From NCBI GenBank assembly GCA_009176605.1, contig SEYY01001244.1:104609-168608 (forward strand): a DNA stretch of 64,000 nucleotides. Reading direction: 5' to 3'. A model generated the notes under the pieces. That model saw nothing but the letters and a program-made list of their open reading frames with translations, was not told where the DNA came from and did no database searches. Below, piece after piece: positions 10,086 through 20,098 of the stretch; position 1 is the stretch's first letter; every line of letters begins with the position of its first letter. The position numbers were made by a program, and so were the translations under genes. Source of the stretch: Armadillidium nasatum (Eukaryota > Arthropoda > Malacostraca > Isopoda > Armadillidiidae).

Positions 10086-10146
<61 letters not shown>

Positions 10147-10271
10147 AACAAAAATAACATAAATAATCTTATTAATAAACAATTGAAATATTGTATATAT
10201 TGAATATATGATTCCATAAAATTTATATGTATCTATAACAAAATATTTATTTCAATCACTGTGTGGACGAA

Positions 10272-12290
10272 ATGAGAAAGTTGCTGTTCATATTAACCTC
10301 TGAAGTGGGTACACTGGGACAGATGAAGGAACAACTTCAGCAGGTTTATGAGATTGAATTATGTTTCATGCTACTCAGGCGCAAATTTATTAACCCTAGG
10401 GAATCATCTCCCAATTTCTTAAAAACCAATGGACAGATGGATCAGATATACATATTTGGTTTAACGTGTTCCATTTTGAAAAAGATCCCTTTAACCCAAG
10501 ACAACAATTCGATCAATGTCATCACATGGAATTCAGCATGCAACTTTGTCCTTTGTTCCTATCCAGATGAACGTATAGTCAGTTTAGCGGTACATTCTAA
10601 CCCTGCCGCGAGGGTATATCTGGTCATTCCCACTATGAAAGACATTGCATCTTTCAATGAGGCCTTCCTCCAACGTCAAGGCCGGAGTGACCTAATCTCC
10701 TCACTGGAAGAACATCCTCAATTACAACAAGCCTTTCTCAACAAAAAGGCTCGTGAGATGTTTGGGCAGACGGCTGAGTTACAGGGTAACAACCTTCCTT
10801 GGGTTCAAAAGCGGACTTTCTCAATGAAAACCATTTTTGACCGTTACTACAACAATAAGAGTCAAGGCAACCCTAACCATAAATTCTGGATGGGAGGATC
10901 GGATGGGTTGAATGCTTTGGGTCTGTTATGATGGTCTACATTACACAGTAACCGCCTTTGAAGACATGTTGTGAGAATGTGCCATTCTAACGTTCTTATT
11001 CTTTTCTTCCCAATAGTTATTGGTGAAGAAAGAAACTGATGATCGACCACGAAAATAAGAAGAGGGATTATTATTAACAGATAATTATTTTACATTTTTG
11101 TAGCTTGTTTTTCTAATTTTTATTTTCTTCACTAGGTAACTATCTTTATAACTTAATTAAAATTTAACATAAAATTAACTCTACTTTGAATATAAAAATA
11201 CTATCACAAATTAAGTTGAAAATAAAACTACAAGAATTAATACCTTTACGAACTCTCAACTATAAAGATTTAATTCAAGTATTGGAGCCAACCACTCTGG
11301 CCAATACGTGAGTTAACACAAATATTTTATTGTTTATTTATGATAAAATTTATAAAAATATCTTATAAATAAATTTTCTGATTTTTAGTTTCAACTTTGG
11401 ATTTATTTTCAACTCTGGACTACTAAAATCATCAGAACTTCCTAGTTCTTCTTTTATTGAATTGACGACGGTTGTTTTCTTAATTGATAGTCATTAAGAA
11501 ACCAACATACCCGTCAGTTCTCTACAACCTAACACCCTTTTTCTGCATTGCTCTTCGTCAACAGACCTTTCTTTATTGTTCTGCTCGAACTCTGATAACA
11601 GCGTTGTTTCTTGTTCATATTCCTTAGCCATCTTTCAACAATTAAACGATTTTGTTTTTTTTGTTTTTCAATGACCTTCTTTCTTTGAATTTTTATTAAA
11701 TCTGCCAAAGCTGTTCCTTTTATTGATCCGCACTGCCCTACAGAGGTCCTGAGGGCTTCTGTTCGTAAAAAAAAAATTCAGATTGCACCTTCAACTTCTT
11801 CAACTTCAAACTCCTTCAACGCCTCCGTCCACAAGAGGACTGAGTAACCACATTGAACATCTTCAAGAAAATCACAACTCACCTTTGGATTCAACACTAA
11901 ACGTGAGTTTTACCACAACTATTATTATTTTTATTTTCTATTGTGGGATTATCACAGGGAAGTCTTACAATGTTCACATTCTTGAGTCTAACCAACTTTA
12001 ACAGATGGGCTCAAAAAGATAAACCAGTACTCACACCCCAACAACCACTACTACAGGTTTGTTGAGGAAGTAGAGTGTCCCTGGACCTTCAGGTATCCAA
12101 GGGCAGATAGAGTACCAACACCTTGTCCACCTCAACCATGGACAGTACCATCTACACTGAAAAAGCAAGCAAAAGGTAAATCGGAAACTAGGGTATTTTA
12201 CTCTCAGGCGTTCGTGGATTCCATGGGCATGGGCGAACAACCTTCAACTTCGTCCAAGTCATCACAACAACGTGACAGGAGTGAAAACGG
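10272..12290 (+). pseudogene. Gyp1 ORF X (copy 1), interrupted by a solo LTR
   Basis: The ORF opens MRKLLFILTSEVGTLGQMKE and continues through NPAARVYLVIPTMKDIASFN to FWMGGSDGLNALGL, where a short deletion shifts the frame just before CYDGLHYT. Downstream sequence resumes at 11970 after the 1.0-kb LTR, with TFLSLTNFNRW and a Thr/Pro-rich tail. The undisturbed copy is at 34198-35561. It lies after pol and before the polypurine tract, the place of env or an accessory ORF in LTR elements. I see no signal peptide or membrane segment. Its function is unknown. Confidence 0.7.
10970..11969 (+). repeat. Solo LTR (1000 bp) in ORF X with 4-bp target duplication
   Basis: The insert starts TGTGAGAATGTGCC and ends AAGTCTTACA, and it is flanked on both sides by ATGT (10966-10969 and 11970-11973). 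The empty site is seen at 34903. Closely related LTRs lie at 22599-23633 and, inverted, at 12661-13584. Ty3/Gypsy elements usually make 4-6 bp duplications, which fits. The block CTGTTCCTTTTATTGATCCG and a TGAGGGCTTCTGTT segment near 11710-11765 are shared, in diverged form, with the LTRs of the composite Gyp1 element, so this is a sister subfamily. Confidence 0.85.
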
Positions 12291-14280
12291 ATAATACGAA
12301 GGGTTCATTTACGGATTGTCCTCTGCCAACCTCCAAACCATGGAAAAGTTGTTGTGATGACTGAGAAGTTGAAGGTTGTTCGCCCATGCCCATGGAATCC
12401 ACGAACGCCTGAGAGTAAAATACCCTAGTTTCCGATTTACCTTTTGCTTGCTTTTTCAGTGTAGATGGTACTGTCCATGGTTGAGGTGGACAAGGTGTTG
12501 GTACTCTATCTGCCCTTGGATACCTGAAGGTCCAGGGACACTCTACTTCCTCAACAACCACCAAGGTTGTAGTAGTGGTTGTTGGGGTGATTGAAGTTGG
12601 TACTGGTTTATCTTTTTGAGCCCATCTGTTAAAGTTGGTTAGACTCAAGAATGTGAACATTTTAAGGCTTCACCCTGTGATAATCCCACAAAAAAATAAA
12701 AATAATAATAGTTGTGGTAAAACTCACGTTTAGTGTTGAATCCAAAGGTGAGTTGATGATTTTCTTGAAGATGTTCAATGTGGTTACTCAGTCCTCTTGA
12801 TGGACGGAGGCGTTGAAGGAATTTGAAGTTGAAGAAGTTGAAGGTGCAATCTGAATTTTTTTTATGAACAGAAGCCCTCAGGACCTCTGCTAGGGCAGTG
12901 TGGATCAATAAAAAACAGCTTTGGCAGATTTAATAAAATTCAAAGACAAGGTCATTGAAAAAAAAAAAAAAATCGTTTATTGTTGAAAGATGGCTAGGAA
13001 TATGAACAGAAAACGCTGTTATCAGGTTCGAGCAGAAATAAGAAAGGTCTGTTGACGAAGAGTAATGCAGAAAAAGGGTGTTAGTTGTAGAGAACTGATG
13101 GGTATGTGGTTCTTTGATATCAATTAAGAAAACAACCGTCGTCAATTCAAAAAAGGGAGACTAGGAAGTTGATGATGTTTTTAGTAGTCCAGAGTTGAAA
13201 TAACTCCAAAGTTGAAACTAAATCAGAAACTTTATTTTAAGATATTTTTTATATTTTATAAATACACAATTTTTGTGTACTCACGTATTGGCCAGAGTGG
13301 TTGGCTCCTACTTGAATTAAATCTTTATATTGAGAAGTTCGTAAAGTATTTTCTTGTAGTTTTATTTTCATTAATTTTGATTTTTTATATTCAGTCGAGT
13401 TAATTTTATATTAGTTTTATTGTTATAAAGATAGTTACCTGTGAAGAAATAAAATTAGAAAAACCAAGCTGAATAATTCCATAATAATCCCTCTTCTTAT
13501 TTTCGTGGTGTCATCCAGTTTCTTTCTTCACCAATAACTATTGGGAAGAAAAGAATAAGAACGTTAGAATGGCACATTCTCACACCCCCTTACCAAAGTT
13601 GGTCTCGGTTACTCTGTAATGTAGCATCATTACAGCCCAAAGCATTCAACTCATCCGATCCTCCATCCAGATTTCTGGTTAGGGTTGCTTGACTCCTATG
13701 TTGTAGTAACGGTCAAAAATGGTTTTCATTGAGAAAGTCCGCTTTTGAACCCAAGGAAGGTTGTTACCCTGTAACTCAGCCGTCTGCCCAAACATCTCAC
13801 GAGCCTTTTTGTTGAGAAAGGCTTGTTGTAATTGAGGATGTTCTTCCAGTGAGGAGATTAGGTCACTCCGGCCTTGACGTTGGAGGAAGGCCTCATTGAA
13901 AGATGCAATGTCTTTCATAGTGGGAATGACCAGATATACCCTCGCGGCAGGGTTAGAATGTACCGCTAAACTGACTATACGTTCATCTGGATAGGAACAA
14001 AGGACAAGTTGCATGCTGAATTCCATGTGATGACATTGATCGAATTGTTGTCTTGGGTTAAAGGGATCTTTTTCAAAATGGAACACGTTAAACCAAATAT
14101 GTATATCTGATCCATCTGTCCATTGGTTTTTAAGAAATTGGGAGATGATTCCCTAGGGTTAATAAATTTGCGCCTGAGTAGCATGAAACATAATTCAATC
14201 TCATAAACCTGCTGAAGTTGTTCCTTCATCTGTCCCAGTGTACCCACTTCAGAGGTTAATATGAACAGCAACTTTCTCAT
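12262..14280 (-). pseudogene. Gyp1 ORF X (inverted copy), interrupted by LTR
   Basis: It opens at the ATG at 14280 (MRKLLFILTSEVGTLGQMKE) with a frame change near 13990. The central frame (14086-13679) reads MFHFEKDPFNPRQQFDQCHH, then NPAARVYLVIPTMKDIASFN and ends near FDRYYN. The D-G-L-H region is altered by indels near 13630. After the LTR, the Thr/Pro-rich tail and YSQAFVDSMGMGEQPSTS are in frame (12660-12262). Function unknown; see 34198-35561. Confidence 0.65.
12661..13584 (-). repeat. LTR (924 bp) inside inverted ORF X
   Basis: Read on the minus strand it starts TGTGAGAATGTGCC at 13584 and ends near AAGCCTTAAA at 12661, followed by ATGTTCACATTC exactly as in copy 1. On its other side, however, the flank is ACCAACTTTGGTAAGGGGG instead of ORF X coding sequence. 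That is the polypurine-tract flank found at the 3' LTR of the composite element (35796-35815). Confidence 0.75.
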
Positions 14281-14506
14281 TTCGTCCACACAGTGATTGA
14301 AATAAATATTTTGTTATAGATACATATAAATTTTATGGAATCATATATTCAATATATACAATATTTCAATTGTTTATTAATAAGATTATTTATATGTTAT
14401 TTTTGTTTATTATTTTAATTCAACTATCATTAATTATTAAACTACCCAGAACCTTTTTAAGTAATATTTAATTTTTTAATCAATAGTAGTGAAATAAGTT
14501 AGTAAC

Positions 14507-14590
14507 AGTATTATTTTTATTAATATAGTATTAATTTTATCTTAGTATTATTTTTATTAATATAGTATTAATTTTATCTACATATATGTA
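14507..14590. repeat. 37-bp tandem repeat, 2 units (inverted copy)
   Basis: This is the reverse complement of the unit described at 9893-10045, present only twice here. Confidence 0.75.
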
Positions 14591-14660
14591 TCTCGATCTA
14601 AAATTAACAATTTATCACTGCCACTACACTGCCTTATTACTTATTTTTCTTTTTTTTTTC

Positions 14661-15000
14661 ATGGATGATACTCTAGTGGATGATCCATGATGTAATGTTG
14701 TTGGGCTTCTCCATGTGATCTCAGTCGTCGCGGGGAAAGCTCCTCTTCAGCTGGATTCAGTCCTGTTAAAGTGGTGATGTCCATCTGTCGTTCTTCCTCC
14801 AATGGCGATGCTTCTACAGGTCCTTGAAGTTCCATGTAGTCTTCCTCAATGAAAAACTCCTCCGGATCAAATCTTTCAAAAGATTCGGCCGAATTATTGT
14901 TGAAATATGGCTGATAATAGTTGTCAGGTTCTTCCATTATGGTGGAAAGAGCCTTAGGCACAAATCCCTCGAATGAATCCTGATCTACCGAATAATCCAA
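14661..15000 (-). CDS. Gyp1 pol C-terminal tail, open frame
   Basis: An uninterrupted frame of 113 codons ends in SHGEAQQHYIMDHPLEYHP. It contains SFEGFVPKALSTIMEEPDNY and the acidic block FDPEEFFIEEDYMELQGPVE. It is the best-kept version of the pol tail in the window: the corresponding left-arm segment (9540-9610) carries several indels. The N-terminal side continues into the gap. No domain is recognised. Confidence 0.65.
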
Positions 15001-15026
15001 CGGACAAAACCTTCAAATGATTCATT

Positions 15027-15126
15027 NNNNNNNNNNNNNNNNNNNNNNNNNNNNNNNNNNNNNNNNNNNNNNNNNNNNNNNNNNNNNNNNNNNNNNNNNN
15101 NNNNNNNNNNNNNNNNNNNNNNNNNN
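15027..15126. other. Scaffold gap (100 N)
   Basis: Exactly 100 N, a placeholder of unknown true length. It separates the inverted Gyp1 arm from the Copia 5' LTR remnant and may hide the end of the palindrome. Confidence 0.99.
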
Positions 15127-15175
15127 AAAAGGTAATATAAATAATCTTTAACTCTGTATTACCTTAAGCTTATCA
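15127..15175 (+). repeat. End of Copia 5' LTR
   Basis: AAAAGGTAATATAAATAATC through CCTTAAGCTTATCA matches the end of the 3' LTR (20050-20098) with a few differences. The rest of the LTR lies in the gap. Confidence 0.8.
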
Positions 15176-15176
15176 G

Positions 15177-15187
15177 TGGTAGCAGAG
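15177..15187 (+). promoter_or_regulatory. Primer-binding site for initiator Met tRNA
   Basis: TGGTAGCAGAG, one base after the LTR end, is complementary to the CUCUGCUACCA 3' end typical of animal initiator tRNA-Met. Priming by initiator tRNA-Met is common among Copia elements. Confidence 0.75.
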
Positions 15188-15211
15188 CGTAGTTCGACAA
15201 AGAGTAGCATC

Positions 15212-16100
15212 ATGGCGAAGAAAGGTGGAAATGAAGAACAACTTAGTCAGGAGGGTCATGAGAGAAAAACAGAAATAAGAGGAAAAAGATTATGTCCTAT
15301 ATTCAAAGGTATAGAGGGAGAAGATTATGACATGTGGAGAAAGAGAGTGATGTTGTGGTACATAAACTTGACAGAAAGTATTTAGAATGCCCATGGGACG
15401 AAATTATGCTTAGTTTAGGAGAGAGGGCATTTCAGAGCGTTTACGATGTAAAGTTGGAAGGGTTGGAGAAACAAGTAGGGATGGAAAAGGTATTGGAGGT
15501 ACTGGATAAAAGATTTGGAAAAGAGAAGAGTAGGGAAAGGTATAAGATTTTGGAATTTTTCAAGATAGGTAGAAAAATAAATGAGTCAATAAGGGATTAT
15601 GTTGCAAGATATGAGATGGTTGAGAATATTTGTAAAATGGCTGGAAAGGTGGATCTAGGTGAGGATATGAGATGTGTTCACTTGTTAGAAGGTGCGAATA
15701 TAGGAGAAAATCAGAGACAGATGGAGTTGGCATATTGTGGAAAAGGTGATTAGGTGTTTGAGGAATTTAAAAATGGTTTACTCAACGTTTGTGAAGGAAT
15801 AGGGAAGAAGGAAACAAAAGAATGGTTGTTGCAAGATCAGGACTTGAGGACTGATAGAGGTGAGGAAAAAGAATTAAAAAGATTAAACCCTAAAAATACA
15901 TAAGGACAAATTATGAAATGTATTTTATGCAGATCTGAATACCATTTTGGAGAATCGTATCCAATGAAAGGAAAATGGAGAAAACAGGAGGTAGGGGAAG
16001 GTAAAAGTGATCAGACAGGTTATAAAGAAAAAGGGCAAAGAGGAATTGTAGTGGGTGGTTTTGGAAAAGGAAGGTTTTTTAGAACAAAAACCAAGAAGTA
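15212..16100 (+). pseudogene. Copia gag, frameshifted
   Basis: The ATG at 15212 opens MAKKGGNEEQLSQEGHERKT, followed by CPIFKGIEGEDYDMWRKRV, a typical Copia gag start (F-x-G-x-x-Y-x-x-W). A frameshift near 15350 leads into a helical segment (15360-15753) with KRFGKEKSRERYKILEFF and INESIRDYVARYE. A zinc-knuckle relic MKCILCRSEYHFGESY (15913-15960) keeps C, C and H, but the final Cys is Tyr. Stops at 15751 and 15901 break the chain. Gag would form the virus-like particle. Confidence 0.75.
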
Positions 16101-16159
16101 GGAAAAATGAGGGATAATGGTGATAGAAGTCAAAGGAAGGAAAGAAAGAGTGGAATGAG

Positions 16160-16480
16160 TATGGGAACATATGGCCAATTGTAGTGCCAATGTAATAGGT
16201 GAGAAATGATGAGGCTATGTTTTGGGTAGTATGTGTTGGAGAGAAAGAGAGGAGGTTAGGAAAACAATGGAAGTGATAGAGGGGAATTATGTTTTTGGGG
16301 AATCTAAATATAAAGCGGTTAAAAGAATAAGAATACCATGTTCATTTTATCGGTGGAATTTTTATTTAATTACAGATCTGGTACAAGGGGACATACCATG
16401 GTTATTAGGGAGGGAATCATTAAAATGGGAGCATGTATTAATTTGAATAATTATGAGATGACGATAGGGGTCTTTAAGAA
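16160..16480 (+). pseudogene. Copia protease remnant
   Basis: The frame 16250-16444 contains YVFGESKYKAVKRIRIPCSF and VQGDIPWLLGRESLKW. The final D-I-P-W-L-L-G-R-E-S-L motif is the conserved end of GalEa-type proteases. The D-S/T-G active site upstream is not recognisable, and stop codons lie between this segment and gag. Confidence 0.6.
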
Positions 16481-16639
16481 TGTAAGAGTTCCTCTTAGAG
16501 TTGATGAAAGAAGACATTTAAGGATTAGTCTAAGAAAAGGTATAAAGAAGGAAATATGGTGGGAGGGTAATGTGAAAAATAGTTTAGAAGATAAGCAGGA
16601 AAGGAAAAAAGAGACTAAAAAGACTGCATGTACAGTTCA

Positions 16640-17330
16640 GGCATCCAAGTAAAGAAAGATTAGCAGACTTGATTAAGGATGCATATAGAGAAGAAATGGA
16701 AGATGAGATTCTGAGAGATATTAAGGAAGATATAGGTGAGTTGAGTGATAATTGTGACATATGTATATGATATAAAAAAAAAAATCCTAGCAGACCCACA
16801 GTAGGGTTATCATTAGCAAAAAGGTTTAATGAAACTGTGGCCATGGATTTAGGTGAATTGGAAGGAAGTAAATTTTTGGTTATGTTGGATTTAGGAACAG
16901 GGTATTGTCAAGCAAGCTGGGTAAAGAATAAAGAGCCAAAGGAGATAGTAGGTAAGATTCTGGAAAGATGGATTAGTATATTTGGTGCCCCAGAAAGGAT
17001 TATAAGCGACAATAGTCTTGAATTTCAGAATGAGGACATGAAACTACTGTGTGAGAGATATAGTATAAAGCAATTGGCAACAGCAGCTGAGAGTCCATGG
17101 AGTAATGGGAGGTGTGAAAAGATGGTGGGGTTGTTGAAGGATTCTATGAGGAAAATGAAAGAAGAAGGGTGTAATAAAGGAAGTATTGTTTGCTTTGGTC
17201 AGTTGGAGCTAAAAATTGGTTACTGGATAAAGGAGGATACACCCCTAATCAATTGGTATTTGGTAAGGAATGGAAAGTTGCCAAATAATACTGATGAAGG
17301 AAGAAAGTGTGGGGGTAATAGGTAACGAAA
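16640..17330 (+). pseudogene. Copia integrase catalytic core
   Basis: The zinc-binding part is visible as LHRQFRHPSKERLADLI (16630-16680) and CDIC (near 16755). The core has D in AMDLGELEGSKFLVMLDLG, D in IISDNSLEF (consensus SDNGGEF) and E in RCEKMVGLLKDSM, which match the DDE triad of retroviral integrases. A stop at 16770 next to an A9 run and a frameshift near 17225 disable it. Confidence 0.8.
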
Positions 17331-17998
17331 GTGAACAAGCTAAAGGAGACAATAGAAGGAATACAGAAGGCAAGAGAGGCTCATGTGAAACAGGAAGCAG
17401 AAGATAGGGTGAAGAGAGCTATGAAAGGTAAATAAGAGAGCATAAGTTGGAATTAGCTGAACCTGGGGAAGAGGTTTATTATAAAAGGGAGATAGACAAT
17501 AATTGGAGAGGTCCTGCAAAAGTTATAGGAAGAGATGGGAAGGTAGTGATAGTAAAACATGGAGGTACTTTACGAGAAATTGCCAGGGTTCATATTATAA
17601 GGTTAGCTGGACTTAGTCAGAAAAAGGAAAATAATGAGAAAGAGAGCAATGCAACAGCGAATGAAGGGGATGAGGATATTGGTGAAGAGATTGATCAAAT
17701 CGAGGATAAACGAAATGTGGATAATATCATAGAAAATGAGGAAGACGAGGGCAAGAAGTGGAATACTATAGAATTCAGAGAGGAAGAAAACCAAAATACT
17801 GAAGAGGATGAAATAGAGGAAGAACCTGAGGAAAGAAGTGTAGTAAAAATCAAGATTGGAAAAAGATATAAAGCTACTAAAAGAGAAAGTGGTGACAAAG
17901 TGAAGGTGAAGATACTCAGTAGAGCAGGGAAAGCGAAAAGTAAGAAGTGGAGTTATAGTTTTAATGTTCAGAATATTGAGAATGGAGAAGAGGGTTAG
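17331..17998 (+). pseudogene. Copia integrase C-terminus and acidic linker
   Basis: The frame from 17447 starts with ELAEPGEEVYYKREIDNNWR and a GPAKVIGRDGKVVIVKHGG segment, a small beta-barrel-like module seen in GalEa integrases. A long Glu/Asp/Lys-rich linker up to 17998 leads towards RT. Residues 60-130 are almost only charged residues. The frame is open for 183 codons. Confidence 0.7.
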
Positions 17999-18074
17999 AT
18001 TGACTTTAGAGACTTGACAGATGTGGAGGAAATTAGCGACCAAGAGGAGGTATGGTTAGGTGATAGTTTGAAAG

Positions 18075-18755
18075 TGAAAGGGTTTTGAGTGCAAAATTTG
18101 GTGAAATAGAGAACTGGGAAGAAAATGATGTCTTTAAAAGAGTAAAGGATAAAGGCCAAAAGAGAATATCCTTTAAGATGGGTGATTACAGAGAAAATTC
18201 AGGATGGAGAGGAGAAATGTAAAGCAAGATTAGTTGCTAGGGGTTTTGAGGAGGAAGGAGAGGAGCTGGTAACTGAATCTCCAACGTGTTCAGGAGAAGT
18301 ACTGAGGATGTGCCTGACTATGATGAAAATGAAAGGATGGAAATATAATTCAATTGACATTAAAACAGCTTAATTACAGGAAGACAGAATAAAAATAAAG
18401 GTTCAGGTTATTCCTCCAAGAGAGGCTAAGGAGAAAGGATTATGGGAGTTAAAGAAAACAGTGTATGGGTTAAAGGATGCAGTAGGGGTATGGTTTGATA
18501 AAGTGGTAAAGATTATATCTGAGTTAGGGGGTGTGAAGAGTAAGTTGGAACCAGCATTATTTTTTTTGGAAAAAAGAAGGAAAAATGATAGGGATAATGT
18601 GCACTCATGTGGATGATTTTTGTTTTGGAGGCAACAAGGAGTTTTTTGAAAACATAATTACAGGCATTAAAAACAGATTAAAGATAGAGACTGAGGAAGT
18701 GTCCGAATTTAAATATATAGGTATAAAGATAGAAGAGAGAGAAGAAGGTGTTTGA
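18075..18755 (+). pseudogene. Copia reverse transcriptase, broken
   Basis: The RT start is CKARLVARGFEEEGEEL (18210-18260; consensus KARLVARGFEE), then NSIDIKTA (18350) ending in a stop in place of the usual Phe/Tyr-Leu. ELKKTVYGLKDAVGVWFDKV (18450-18510) and the catalytic box THVDDFCFGG (18604-18635; the H-V-D-D variant of Y-V-D-D) follow in other frames. At least two frameshifts and two stops are present. Confidence 0.8.
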
Positions 18756-19532
18756 TTGGAACAAAACAAATATATAGATGACATAAGTATACCTGATAGT
18801 AGAGATTTCTTTGGGAATAGAGAAATGGAAGGAAAAGAATTAACTCTTTATAGATCATTGGTAGGACAAATGAATTGGATAAGCTGCCAGACGAGACCAG
18901 ATCTATCTTATTATGTAAGAGAAAGGAGTAGATATTTTCGTGGTGGAAAAGTAGAGGAAATGAGAAAGGTTATAAACATATTGAAAAGAGCAAAGCATAT
19001 GAGAGTAGGTATATTGTTAGCTAAATTAAAAGAAAAAATAGAAATAGAAGTAATTTACAGATGTATCATATGAAAACAGTATCAATGAGAGTCCCCAGAT
19101 AGATTATATTTTAGCATTGAAGGATAATGAAGGAAATAATGTCCTATTGTATGGAAATCAAAATGTGTAAGGAGAGTGGCAAGATCAACAATTGAAGCTG
19201 AAGCTATAGGATTGATAGAAGGTATTGAGGCAGGTATTTTTTTGAGTGAATGTTGTTTGGAAATAATGGGAGGTGATAGGTTAAAAGTAAAGGTGTATAC
19301 AGATAGTAAGACCCTAAAAAATGCTATATATTCTGAAACTAAAGTACTAACTAAAAACCTAAGAATAGATATAGCATGGATAAAATGGGTTTTAGAGCTG
19401 GAAAAGATTGAAGGGGTAGAATGGGTAAATACTAAATGCCAAATAGCTGATGTGCTTACTAAAGGTAGAGTTGATAGTAATTTGATTAAAGAGTATGTAG
19501 ATGGGAAAAGAGGAGGAGAGAGAAAGATATAA
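18756..19532 (+). pseudogene. Copia RT thumb and RNase H
   Basis: 18756-19073 encodes YRSLVGQMNWISCQTRPDLS, the conserved connection between RT and RNase H. After frameshifts, 19176-19532 encodes ARSTIEAEAIGLIEGIEAGI (catalytic Glu), VYTDSKTLKNAI (catalytic Asp) and the terminal IADVLTKGRVDSNLI. The last frame is open for 118 codons up to the stop at 19530. RNase H removes the RNA template during reverse transcription. Confidence 0.85.
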
Positions 19533-19744
19533 GAGGGTATATTTTATATGTTAAGAAGAAAAAGAAGAAGAGGAAGAAAGCTTCTATATGGGAATCTGTA
19601 GTGGAGAGATTGGGTCTGGAAGGAGTTTTTAGAAGGAAAAGGAGTTTATTATTTCATTTACATATATTATATATATGTACTTTTTATATGTTTCAGGTTT
19701 AACAGGTTTAATAAAAAAGGTTATAGGTAAAAAGTAGGGGGTCA

Positions 19745-20098
19745 TGTATTTCCTCCCGTAAGTTTAATTTATGTAAAGGAAGTAATAATTAACTAATATA
19801 TAGAGTGAACAACTCTGAGAAGAGAAGAACTACTTTTATTTTAAGAAAAAGAAGAGATTACTGATTCTTACCATATTGGATAGCAGGGGGCATTTTTCTT
19901 ATTATAGAATCTAGGTTTCTATGTGTCTGAGCTCTTAATAATAAAGTTGTCCTGGGGTTTTAATGGGAATTAGGTTAGACTCTGTTGTCCAGTGGTGGAG
20001 TTAGTAATAAGGAAAGAACATCAGAAATCAGGATTAAAGTAAAAAAAAAAAAAGGTCATATAAATAATATTTAACTCTGTATCACCTTAAGCTTATCA
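19745..20098 (+). repeat. Copia 3' LTR, with polypurine tract just upstream
   Basis: The tract AAAAAGTAGGGGG (19729-19741) precedes TCA and then TGTATTTCCTCCCG. The LTR ends CTTAAGCTTATCA at 20098, the same end as the 5' LTR remnant. Length is about 354 bp, with an AATAAA at about 19939. The exact first base is uncertain by a few positions. Confidence 0.65.

Larger units (their letters stand above)
1467..12347 (+). mobile_element. Gyp1 copy 1: Ty3/Gypsy element with OTU-like domain and ORF X, heavily interrupted
   Basis: The order on the plus strand is: gag zinc knuckle (about 1545), aspartic protease (1884 onward), RNase H tail and OTU-like domain (7140-7690), integrase (about 7860-8830), acidic pol tail (to 9809), AT-rich spacer with 37-bp repeats, and ORF X (10272 onward). 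Alignment by eye with the copy at 24559-36638 shows three interruptions: a 1.69-kb LTR at 2091-3783, unassigned DNA at about 3961-7060, and a 1.0-kb LTR at 10970-11969. No RT is present. The 5' end is truncated against LINE-A, and the 3' end runs into an inverted copy at 12348. Confidence 0.8.
9430..15026. repeat. Long inverted repeat (arms 9430-12272 and 12348-15026)
   Basis: The left arm (about 2.84 kb) and the right arm (about 2.68 kb, ending at the N gap) are inverted copies of the Gyp1 3' half. They are separated by a 75-base spacer (12273-12347) that continues the left copy only. The arms share the pol tail, 37-bp repeats, ORF X and the solo LTR at the same right-hand junction. They differ by many one-base indels, by repeat number (4 against 2), by a 62-base A run and by the left flank of the LTR. 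The true right-arm end is hidden by the gap. Confidence 0.8.
12348..15026 (-). mobile_element. Gyp1 copy 2: inverted 3' half
   Basis: Read on the minus strand from the gap: pol tail (15026-14661), spacer with two 37-bp units (14590-14507), ORF X (14280 down to 12262, including overlap past the arm), and an LTR inserted at 13584-12661. The 5' half is absent or lies beyond the gap. Frames are better kept here than in copy 1 (113-codon pol tail, 135-codon ORF X piece). Confidence 0.75.
15127..20098 (+). mobile_element. GalEa-like Ty1/Copia retrotransposon, degenerate
   Basis: The domain order gag - protease - integrase - RT - RNase H (integrase before RT) defines Ty1/Copia. The integrase C-terminus (GEEVYYKREIDNNWRGPAKV) and the RNase H end (IADVLTKGRVDSNLI) resemble the GalEa clade that is common in crustaceans (family assignment from memory). 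The end of the 5' LTR is visible at 15127-15175; the full 3' LTR is at about 19745-20098. Coding sequence is G/A-rich on this strand and broken by frameshifts and stops. Confidence 0.85.

Noticed and set aside
12031-12594. ORFs reading FAHAHGIHERLRVKYPSFRF on both strands
   Set aside because: Antisense shadows of ORF X in the two inverted arms; duplicated only because ORF X is.
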